Positions 51,501 to 61,303 of a DNA stretch of 64,000 bases are shown here, one piece after another (positions within the stretch are counted from its first letter, which is position 1; each line of letters starts with the position of its first letter). The stretch comes from Gordionus sp. m RMFG-2023 (Eukaryota > Nematomorpha > Gordioida > Chordodea > Parachordodidae), in NCBI RefSeq assembly GCF_954871325.1, contig NC_088778.1, positions 2,327,743 through 2,391,742 of the forward strand, given 5' to 3'. The notes below the pieces were generated by a model, which ran no database searches, was not told where the DNA came from, and was given only the letters and a program-made list of their open reading frames with translations. Made by a program: the position numbers and the translations under genes.

Positions 51501-53640
51501 GGGTCCTAACGCTGTAATATATTCAAAATGAACTGACAATTAAAATCTACTCAAGTAATACAGTTTTTTTTTCATATAAAGAAAATTTATACTCTCAATT
51601 TAACAATCCTACATACTCCAAAACCCTCTCTCCCCTTCCTAAATTCTATATTACTTCCTGTTTGTGCATCAGATTATGAGGATACATAATTAATGAAATT
51701 GTACTAATGAAAATTGACAATTCTCATAATATTTACTTTAAAATTTTATTAATTTTTTTTATGAAAGATTAAAATTGGAGTGATTTGCGAAAAGACTGAT
51801 CAGCCAAAGGAATTCCTTTTTTTTTTACGGCAAATACTTTCTATCACTATTATTCTATCTTAACTATCAAACCTTTATCTTTTCCATTTTGTCTTAGAAA
51901 AAAAAAATTATTACGCCAGATTATCATAAATCATTCAAATAACCATTGAACAGTATAAAAAAATATTCAGCTAGCCATTTTAAAAAAAAACAGACACGCA
52001 CAAGTGGAGCGACGATGTATCATTACAGTAACAAATAAATTTTATTGGAATATTTCCGGCTAAATTTTAGTTCTTCCATTGGATTAAATATTTTAAAATA
52101 ATTTTGATTTTAAATTTTATGTTTTTTTTTTCTTTTCTCAAAGATTTCAATAGCAGAATCGTTTAAAAAAATTTAAAGAAAGGAGATTTTTTTTTTAATG
52201 CAAGCAAAACGTTTAGCCATTTGCACACTTTGAAAATATAATACAATAAATATCTAAAATAATTAATTTTTTATGAATAAAGAACTATTAGTTCAATTTC
52301 ATTATAACTGAGAAGGTATTTTGTTTAAACATAATAATAATTTCTATTCAACTTTCTTACTCAAAAAAATTCAATTTTTTAGATAGTTGAACTTCAAAAA
52401 CAATAAAAAAAACTAGAAAATAAACATAGGTTCGTTGAGATATTTATATTTACTTAAATAATTATATAATTGAAAGGGGAAAAAAAAATTAAATATATTT
52501 AAAAACTTATGATTAGTATAAAAAGGCCGTTAAGAAATAATTTTAAAAAGCGGCCCAGATTAAAAGTAATATCAAAATATTATGTAAACCTGGAGATTTC
52601 GCGTATAGATAGCAGAATTTTTTGAACAACTTTTTGTCAAATATTGAGATGCACCTAATATTATTTTTGCTAAAATCCTTATAGGGCCGTATCGACTCAA
52701 TGTGTTTTTCAAATAATGAAAAATATAGGTTTGAGTTTAGAGTATGATGAAAATAGTAATATATTATTTTATTTAACTAACATTCTCAAAAAATTATTAT
52801 ACCTGTTGTTTGAACCTTTATTGGAATTTTGCACAAACCCTTTAAAATCTATTTCTGATAAATTGGTGAGAAGTAGGGTGTATATAGATATTTTTTATTA
52901 AATTCATCATATGATTCTTTATATAATAATAAGAAATAACGTCTGGATATAAATATGTTTTATTCATCATTAATTTCATTATATTATAATAATATGCAGC
53001 ATCACATTTTTATATATATATATTTCGCGTGAGTTAATATATGAAATACATTTTATGCTCCCTTTATCAAATATTCATCCCACTTTATATATGATATTAA
53101 TTTCATATGAAATAAAAAACAATCATTTTACAGTCTTAAAAATCTTAACAGTCGCTCGTAGTGTCAATAATATTATTATATAACAAACTATTAAATTATA
53201 CAATAATAGGTTACTTTATGGTAATATTTTTGTGTTTTTTGATTATTGTTAAAAACGTGACATATTAACAATTTCAATAAATATTACTTTTAATTTAACT
53301 TCAGGAGAAATAATTTGGGAGTATCTCTAGATACAATTTGGAAAAGTGTTCTTGACTGATTAATTATTTCTTAAATCTTGGAAACCCTTATTCACAAAAT
53401 CTTGAGAAGTATTCTGAAATAAAATTCTAATTTTTTTATCATTCAATGAAAAATTTTAAAAACTACGGAAAGATAGTTTAGCATAAAATAAGAGGTAACT
53501 CAAAAAAACAATTAACATTGATCACCAAATCTTTCAATAAATTGCTCCATTAGTTAGCCCTCTATCGGCATTATATCACTTGTTCTATTTAATATTATAT
53601 TTATTCTTAATTTTTTTTTATATTAGAATTTTAATTTAAC
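48561..53640. other. Non-coding AT-rich region
   Basis: No gene seen. Two small GC-rich patches, near 50270 (cagcccggcacaatcc) and 50500-50580 (ggcccaacccagcacgaccc, gttcgggctttgcagatctc), resemble one another and the patch near 6530. The open frame at 52716-52901 is unremarkable. Confidence 0.5.
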
Positions 53641-54120
53641 TGTATAAAATATTTAAATAAAAAAGCGAGAGTAGCGTTTTATAAATATTTGAAAATTTGG
53701 AAAACGAAAGAGATTTTTGTATACACCAGACTAAGAATTTTCAACTCTACTATAATTCCTATATTATTATTTTGTGACTTATGGGAAAATAAAACAGAAA
53801 ATAGAAGATTACAATCATTCATAAATAACTGCCTCCGAACTATAAATGGCATCTTATACCCAAAAGTAATATCTGATGATAATTTATGGAGAATATCAAA
53901 AAACACACTCCAATTCATATTACATTAAAGAAACGCATTCAATTCCTAGCTCACATCATAAGGAACACGGACCATAATCTAATTCACGATGCCATTACAT
54001 GGCTCTACACTTATAATAGAAAAGAATACACAAAATATAAATCTTAATGATATTATTAAAACCATAAAAGATGTTATGGAACTAAACTTAAATATGAAAC
54101 AATTTATCAAGTTAAACAAC
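53640..54120 (+). pseudogene. C-terminal fragment of a LINE reverse transcriptase ORF
   Basis: 53689-53928 encodes IFVYTRLRIFNSTIIPILLF, then ENRRLQSFINNCLRTINGIL and DDNLWRISKNT. A neighbouring frame continues with KKRIQFLAHIIRNTDHNLIH and DAITWL. This is the usual C-terminal end of many endonuclease-bearing LINE proteins (vYtklvlP.LLYG...rLe.f.nrClR.I.gI...Rr.qflGHi.Rm). Only the tail is present, as expected for a 5'-truncated copy. It differs from the RTE copy that follows. Confidence 0.65.
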
Positions 54121-55280
54121 GCATAAATTCCATGAAGAAGCTCTTCAGAATTAAAGAAAAAATTTTTAAATAAAAAATATCTGGGCTTGATTTTATAATG
54201 TTAATCTCAACTAGCATTTTCCAAACCTTTCAGGACTTCAGGACAAACCGAAATGGAATTGGTATGCTCTTTAATTTTTTTTTTATAGTGTGAATTCACA
54301 GCTTTAATTATAAAATATTAAATATAAAATCAGCCACAACCCACTTTAAAGTAATTAACTTATACTGCACTTCTTGGGCATAGGCTCTTTTTTAGCTCCG
54401 CTCTTTTTCTTAAAGCCTATCGACGCTGTAATATTTTTCGAAATGTTGCGCGTACAAGTATGTGCGGCTTGCCCATAAACGTGTGTAGGGCTCCGCATAT
54501 TTTTTTTTAAACTTTCACCCCAATTAACTTATGTTCCAATTAGATGGAAATGAGGAATACCTAGCGTAGCTCTGTTTATTCAACGCCAGAGGGCATATGC
54601 GCTATATATCACGGATCACGGAAATATTACTATGATATTTAAAAATTATATATTAACTGCCTCAATAAATAAAAAACCACCTTGATTATTTGGAAGATTA
54701 TTATATTTATTAATAAAAAAAATAAATATTTGAATGTATATTGGGAAATGTGTTTTTAAGATCTTCTAATATAAACCTTTTGAAGAACTTTAAAATATTT
54801 AATTATGACCATTTCGAAAATTTGAAACACTCGATAAAAATTTTAATAAAATACATGATATTCAAATTTTATTAATTACAATTCTTAATTTGCTGGGTAA
54901 GGGATTTATGTGAAGACGAGCACCCTGAAGGTATTATATACATAGAAGAGGCATTTTAGCCATTTATTCTTATTGCCTAAGTTTAGCAATAGGAAGATTT
55001 GACAATCAGCTAAAGATTTAGCTAAAAGCAATCTTTAGCCTATGGGGATTTTTGAAATGATATTAATTTTGGAATAATCAAGGAATAAAAATCAGTGAAA
55101 CAGGAATTTGGGTTGTGAAGAAGTGGATTAAAGTTTTATGGAAGAATGGACAATTGATTGATAAGAGAAAGTGGACCAAAGCCAGAATGTGGCATCTGAA
55201 TAAAGGAGGTCCATGAATTTATTCCATCTTTTCTAATATGTACAATTTGTGAAAAATAATTTCTATATACATGTGAATTA
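54121..55280. other. Intergenic stretch with two weak coding-like patches
   Basis: 54361-54500 is GC-richer. Its minus strand holds an isolated 47-codon frame starting MRSPTHVYGQAAHTC and ending KKEPMPKKCSIS, which I do not recognise. 55100-55215 (plus) reads like a helix-turn-helix end of a transposase (WVVKKWIKVLWKNGQLIDKR). Neither can be assigned. Confidence 0.35.
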
Positions 55281-55296
55281 TTCATAATAGCTGGGG

Positions 55297-55360
55297 TGGC
55301 CTAGTGGGTTAGATGTATGCTTGGAAACAGAAGGACGAAGAAGAACGCAGGTTTAATCCT
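55297..55360 (+). promoter_or_regulatory. tRNA-like internal pol III promoter at the RTE head
   Basis: TGGCCTAGTGGG (55297-55308) fits the A box TRGYNNARNNGG exactly. GGTTTAATCC (55350-55359) fits the B box GWTCRANNC with one change. The spacing is longer than in a plain tRNA gene and no cloverleaf is evident. This resembles the 5' head of a tRNA-derived SINE fused to, or lying against, the RTE. Confidence 0.5.
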
Positions 55361-55509
55361 GGTAAAGAGCATATAAACTTTCAAGTTTTTCTTCGATGAC
55401 TGATTTGTAAAGATATATGGTAAGATAAATTTCGGAGCTTAGAGATGACACCCCAGTCACCGACAGGCCTGGACAGCCGAGTGCTAAGGATACCTCTCCA
55501 ATAAACAAA

Positions 55510-56589
55510 ATGAAGGAAACAAATGGAAATATGAATATGAAAGCTAGGACGTTCCCTACAAGCGACGCGCAGGGTGTAGACCTCCATCCTGTGAAAAGTA
55601 AAGTAAAGGTCAAAGCAAAGAAGACAAGATTAGCAAGTTTGAATATTAGAATGCTTAAAGGTAAGACGAGAGAATTGGCATCAATTTTGAACAAGATAAA
55701 AGTTGATATCGCGTGCATACAAGAGACGATATGGAAAGGTCAGAAGACTTTATTGATTGGAGATGGGTAAAAATTGTACTATAATGGAATTGTTAGCAAT
55801 AAGAACGGTGTCGACATCATCCTCAGTCAAGATCTAACCTCCTCAGTAGTAGAAGTCAACAGGATATCTGATAGACTAATGAAGATAAAACTCTGCATTG
55901 GTCAATCAATACTACACATCCTTTCAGTATATGCTCCTCAAACGGGTTGCAAGGAAGAAGAGAAAGATGACTTTAGAGCTATCCTTGATGAAGCTGTAAT
56001 GGAAATTCCTAAAGATGACCTAGTCATAATTGGTGGTGACTTAAATGCGCATGTGGGGAAAGCAAGAGATAGCTACAAAAGACATCTTGGTGGTTTTGAA
56101 TATGGAGAAAGAAATGATGAAGGAGAACATGTGCTGAAATTTGCGCAAGCCTTCCACCTTGCCTTAATCAACAGCTAGTATATGAAAAAAGACAGTCATC
56201 TAATAACATATGAAAGTGGTACAAGGAAAACACAGATAGATTATATGCTAATCTCTCGCAGAAGATTAAAAGATGTAATAGAGTGAAAAGTCATCCCAGG
56301 AGAAGATATCGCCGCACAACACAAGCTACTAGACATGGATTCGCACATCACAAATATATCCACTCAAAACAAGATAAAACTGGAACCATGCATCAAATGG
56401 AATTAAAACAATGACAGATGCCTTTGCAATCAATGCAAATATTGAAACAATTAATTTCACACAAGTGTGAAAAAATGTGGACAGACCTTTCATCTAGATT
56501 TATAGACACAGCCAAATCTACACTAGGCTTGACAAGGGGAGGCAACAAATCATACAAAGAACTATGGTGGTAAAATGAAGAGGTACAAA
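55510..56589 (+). pseudogene. RTE endonuclease domain
   Basis: The APE-like nuclease that nicks target DNA for reverse transcription. Visible: RLASLNIRMLKGKTRELASI, VDIACIQETIWKG (catalytic E), a stop where the family has GDGYKLYY, ILHILSVYAPQTGC, DLVIIGGDLNAHVG (D, N), GTRKTQIDYMLISRRRL and AAQHKLLDMD. Stops occur at 55768, 56176 and 56285, so it is not functional. The order and spacing match RTE-clade proteins. Confidence 0.85.
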
Positions 56590-56919
56590 CAGGGTTGTCA
56601 TGTCTCCACCCATCAGCGGGAGATTCCCGCAATTTTTTAATTTACACGCAGACATCTCTCTCCCGCAAAACCCCAATTGTCTCCCGCAAAAATCTACCTT
56701 TTACTTTCTCCTGCAATTTTTTAAAAAGTTTTTTAACGTTTTTAATATATAAATAATGATTTTAAGAAACATTAATTGATTATTTTTATATTTTTAAAAT
56801 AAATTTTAAATATTTATTCGAAAAACATGTCTAGTTTGTAAATTTCTTTCTATCCTATTTTATTTTTATCCAATAATAAATCAACACCATTTCATTCATA
56901 TAAGTCAGTAAGGGGAGTA

Positions 56920-58520
56920 TATCAACATCGATTACTCTAAAAAATATTCTCAAAAATAATAAATAATACAGATGCAACTACATTTGCGGAAATCGTATAT
57001 ACATCTATCATATAGTTCAACATTCACAGAGCTATATCATCACAATGTGGGTCGAATCTAACGACTCCAATATAAGTGCAAACCTTACTTGTGGCAGAAC
57101 AAAAATGATCAAGGCTATTACAACAAGTGTTTTAGTACCTCAATTCTAAAGGTCAATTTTAAACGATTTGAAAGATGGGCATCCATATGCAATTCTAACA
57201 GATGCATCTAATAAAGGAAATAAAAACATTTCCCTCAATCCTTCGCTATTTCAACAAGAATAAGAGAATTTCAATAAAACTGTTAAAATTTTTTCTACGG
57301 ATAGTGAAAAATCCAACGATTTAGCTAGCCACATAATGGTAAATATAGCTGATTCAAGGTTATCAATGATTTCCATGTCAGCTTTCTGCTTTGATAATGC
57401 CTCTATAAATTTTGGCAAAAACCAAAGTTACTGAATTGAGTCAGCACAATAATGAATTAATACTAATTGGCTGTATATGTCATACTACATAATTTTTGCA
57501 AGAAGGTAATTCTTGCAAGAAGGCAATGAATGTACTATCAGTAGATGTCGAAATAATTGTGATGAAATGTTTTAACGAATTTAGTTCATCAACTAAAAGA
57601 GTTAATGAATTAAAAGAGTTGGTGGAGTGGTCTGACTTGGAATGGTGTGAGTTGTTGCGATATGTACCTATCAGGTCGTTATCATTAATACCTGCCAAAG
57701 ATAGAATTTTAAAATTTTACAAACCCTTAAAAAAATACTTTTTAAATAAAGATTTTAAAAGCTGTCCTAAAATTTGAAAAATTTTTTAAAGTAAGAAATG
57801 GCAAAACATATTTGGGATTAGTTTCACATGTAGGAAATCTACTTCATGCAGTTAATATTCAGTTGCAATCAGAATATTTTTAATTAAAAAAGATTCACAA
57901 AATCATGCTACAGCTCTATTCATCTCTATAGTTAAAAATTGATAATAAATTTTATGTCGCTATTGCTAAAAATATTATATTAAATTTTCAAATAATACTC
58001 TAATTAATACATTTTTAAATGAAGCAGATATTTTTATTAAGACAATTTTAGAATATTTACAATCAAAATTTGATTTTAATAATTCTATTTACAAATGTAT
58101 ATATATTATGACATTGGAACAGAAACCATCAATTGATGGTTTTTATAATTTAATAAATATATTAAAAATACTGAAAGACATTGACGCCTTGTTTAAGGAG
58201 ATTGAAATTCTCTTTATTTTTTATGATTCGCCAAAATGCTTAAAGTTAGATGGTCTAAAAGCAGAGGAGAAATAAGTAGAATTTTTTCGTAATAACGATA
58301 AATCCCCATGTTTGGAAAAAATATGCGAGTATGTCTTCTCCTTACCTCATTCTAATGCCTCATTCTAGCGCATTTTTAGCCTGATGTTTACTGCTTGGAA
58401 AAATAATAGAAATAGAATTGCTTTAACAACATTAGAGGCCGAGCTAATGGTTAAACAAATATATAATATGTCATGCCAGGAATTTTATAAATATCTCAAT
58501 AACGAGGTATATCTCAAATA
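56920..58520 (+). pseudogene. hAT transposase remnant, near full span, in copy 3
   Basis: Plus-strand pieces run from the N-terminal region (aatacagatgcaactacatt) through DLKDGHPYAILTDASNKGN, SHIMVNIADSRLSM, 57496-57777 (NSCKKAMNVLSVDVEIIVMK, VEWSDLEWCELLRYVPI), to the hATC region near 58330-58500 (LPHSNAS..RIFSLM, TLEAELMVKQ). It changes frame several times and has internal stops, so it is more decayed than copy 1. Confidence 0.8.
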
Positions 58521-58559
58521 AAATATAATTAAGTTTTAGCAATTTCGCCTTTAATTTAT

Positions 58560-59345
58560 TTTCAATTTTTAACTATAAAGATGAACACATCTGCAGTATA
58601 ATTTGGTGAATCTTTGTTAAGATTCTTCTGATTACAACTACACATTAACAGAATTTAGTAGATTTCCTACATATAAAATCATTCCTAAATATACCTCTGC
58701 TATTCATTATTGATAAAAATTTTCAAAATATTAGGACAGCTTTTATAATCTTTATTTAAGAAATATTTTTTTAAAGGTTTATAAAATTTTAAAATTCTAT
58801 CGATGGCGGATATTAGGAACATATCCCAACCAACATTGTGCTGACTCAATTCTGTAAATACACACTGTTTTACCAAATTCACTGAAGCATTATCAGATCA
58901 TAAAGCTGACATGCAATTTATTGATAATCTCGAATCTGCTATATTTACCATTATGTCTTTGCATTTTTCACTATTTGTGGGGAAAAAATTTAATAGTTTT
59001 ATTGAAACGACCTTAATTTTGTTGAAATAGCTAAGAATCAAGGGAAATATTTTAATATTTCCCTTATTAGATGCATCTGGTAGAATTGCATATGTATGCA
59101 CATCTTTCAAATCGTCAAGAATTGACTTCCTGGATTTAGGTTCTAAAACATTGATGATATCCTTGCTCATTTTTGTTCTACAAGTATAGTTTTCATTTAT
59201 ATTAGAGTCGTTAAATATTATGGGAAAATATTTCTACCAACAATGTGATGATAAGTATCTCTGTGAATGTTGCACTACAAGATAAGTAATTAAAATTGCC
59301 GCAACTGTAATTACATCTGTATTTTTCTTATTTTTGGAGTACCTT
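58560..59345 (-). pseudogene. Inverted hAT transposase remnant in copy 3
   Basis: The minus strand reads ILDDLKDVHTYAILPDASNK, GNIKIFPLILSYFNK, KDIMVNIADSRLSINCMSAL (59170-58898), then IDRILKFYKPLKKYFLNKDY (58882-58700). It covers the same protein region as the plus-strand piece, so the element contains a large inverted duplication. Confidence 0.8.
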
Positions 59346-59794
59346 ATTATGTATTTAAACGTGATACGTGTTAATTAAGCGCCTATCCCTATTATGTTAT
59401 ACACACACGGTAGATTTGCAATTGCGGTCGTTTTGCGGGACATTCACATAAAATATATTTTTAATTGTAAAATTAAAATCGCTTTTTTTAATAAAATTTT
59501 ATCTTGTTTACATTCTTTTATATTTAAAAAAGATCTATGGTTTTTTTTATAAATTAATATATTCTAATAAATCAAGACGTATTTTAATTGAAAAATAGTT
59601 ACCTAATTTGTATTTATATAAACTAATTATTAAAATAATAGGCGGAGAATTAAGTCAATTAAAAATTATGGACGAAGGCAGACCCGCAAAAATTTTTTTT
59701 TAGCAATTTTTAAATTTCTACCGCAATTTTCATATTTCTCCCGAATAATACCAAATTTCTCCCGCAATTTAAAAATTTTGACCTGGCAACCCTG

Positions 59795-60560
59795 TTCACA
59801 ATAGCCGAAGGAGTTCATCAATGGTCGGCTCTCAGCCCACTTCTCTTCATTACAGTAATAGATGTATTAGCACAGTCTAAACCTCGAGAGAAAAGACGGA
59901 GTATATGGTGATAGGATGAGATGAAACAGAGAGTATTGATATAAATGAATGGCAGATATCGGCTATTGAAAGCTGCAAATATTTGGGATCCATATACAAA
60001 CAAACGGCACAATAGAAAAAGAGATAAAGAGTAAAATTAATCAAGGGTGGTTAAAGTTGAGATTTTTATCTGGAATGCTATTTGACAAAAGAATCCCACA
60101 CAAATTAAAGGGAAAAATTTACAGTTCCATAGTACAACCAACTATTCTATATAGTTCGGAAACATAGTCAACCAAAGAATCAGACGAGAGAAGTCTACAA
60201 ACTATGGAGATGAGAATGCTGAGGATGATTGCTGGGGTAACAAGGAAGGATAAAGTGCGCAGTACAAGAATACTAAGTAGTTTAAAGGTAGTGCCCATTA
60301 AGACTAAGTTAATGGTAAACAGACTTAAGTGGTATGGACACACAATGAGAAGGCCTATGAACTACATAGGGAATAAGGTTGAGAGTTTAGAAGTGAAGGG
60401 CAAACGTAAAAGAGGAAGGCCAAAACTTCAATGGGGCCATAATGTTAGAGCCAATATAAAGAAGTATAAATTAGATAAAAGAGATTGTATGAATAACATA
60501 AAGTGAAGAGAGATGTTGAAGGAGCTTACCACAGAAAAGGTGAAAGCTAAAGAGAAAAAA
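59795..60560 (+). pseudogene. RTE reverse transcriptase, C-terminal half
   Basis: Begins FTIAEGVHQWSALSPLLFIT (RT block around motif B, with W for the usual G in HQGS). It continues through a CKYLGS-like part (CKYLGSIY), GKIYSSIVQPTILYSSET and 60204-60506: EMRMLRMIAGVTRKDKVRST, RLKWYGHTMRRPMNYIG, GKRKRGRPKLQW. This is the standard tail of RTE-clade LINE proteins. The YxDD part is not readable. Confidence 0.8.
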
Positions 60561-60708
60561 AAGAAAATTATTCATAAATTATGATATGTTATTTAGCTTT
60601 AAATAATACTATAAAATACATATAAAACAAATGCTAAATTCTTTAAAAAATCCCTGTCATTATTTTATAAAATTAAAAATCATATTTTGTCATTATTTCA
60701 TAAAATTA

Positions 60709-61286
60709 TAAATCACTTTTTTTTATAACAATATAGTTTATTTAAGTATATAATTAATTGAAAGTAGGATATATGAATACAATAATATATACAAAAATGA
60801 AAAAGGGACGTAAGCGTTGTCTATGATAGCTCTTTGGCTAGAAGGCTACCATAGAAACTGATATAATTAGCTTTGTGAATCGCTATGGATAATCGTTGAC
60901 GAAGAAAAAAACCCTCTCGGGGTTCTTCTGAGAGTTTGCTGATTTGTGATCCTAATTTTTTGAAAAATGCTAAGGCGAGTTTGCCGAAGGTGCCAAGAGT
61001 GGTTGATATGATTGGGATGAAGCAATGTTCGTTTATTATTTCTGTGTATTTAGAAATTTTAAGTTGTTCCTTCTGGTCAAGGATGTTGATGGCGTGGTTG
61101 GATGGGGCCAAGGGGTCAATACAGGAATAGTCCCATACCAAAAGTTGGCCTCTCCTCCATGGGATTTGAGAGATCCCATCAGGACGTTTACCGTCAGATC
61201 TAAAAAGACCCTGTGGTTCTAACGTGGAAGGAATTTGGGCGGATTTCAGAGCATGTTGGATAATTGTATTACATTGCTTTTTTGTT
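60709..61286 (-). mobile_element. 5'-truncated RLE-LINE copy with perfect target duplication
   Basis: The minus strand, from about 61283 to 60818, encodes the end of the endonuclease: CNTIIQHALKSAQIPSTLEP, DGKRPDG, VWDYSCIDPLAPSN, EGFFLRQRLSIAIHKANYIS. These match the LINE at 24.0-24.4 kb, with one frame change in the WRRGQLL/VWDYSC region. A T-run near 60715-60722 is its A tail. Both sides carry the same 17 bp, attatttcataaaatta (60692-60708 and 61287-61303). This is a textbook target-primed integration that stopped early. Confidence 0.88.
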
Positions 61287-61303
61287 ATTATTTCATAAAA
61301 TTA

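Larger units (their letters stand above)
56590..59794 (+). mobile_element. hAT transposon copy 3, inside the RTE
   Basis: Starts CAGGGTTGTCATG and ends TGGCAACCCTG, with CTCCCGCAATTTTT-type subterminal motifs. It has a plus-strand transposase remnant (about 56920-58520) followed by an inverted remnant (about 59345-58560), like copy 1. The flanking octamers ggtacaaa and ttcacaat match at only 4 of 8 positions. Together with the gap in the RTE protein, this argues for a deletion or recombination at the insertion. Confidence 0.9.
55285..60570 (+). mobile_element. RTE-type LINE, interrupted by hAT copy 3
   Basis: The parts are a tRNA-like head (55285-55365), an APE-type endonuclease (55510-56589) and the RT 3' half and C-terminal tail (59795-60560), ending in an A-rich stretch. 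Between them lies a hAT element, 56590-59794. The LINE pieces on each side are not contiguous in the protein: the left ends at ELWW.NEEVQ (start of RT) and the right begins at GVHQWSALSPLLF (middle of RT), so several hundred residues are absent. Confidence 0.85.

Noticed and set aside
57480-57698. Minus-strand frame with HSKSDHSTNSFNS, also present at 17958-18224
   Set aside because: Antisense of the conserved hAT transposase segment; it recurs only because the sense strand is homologous.
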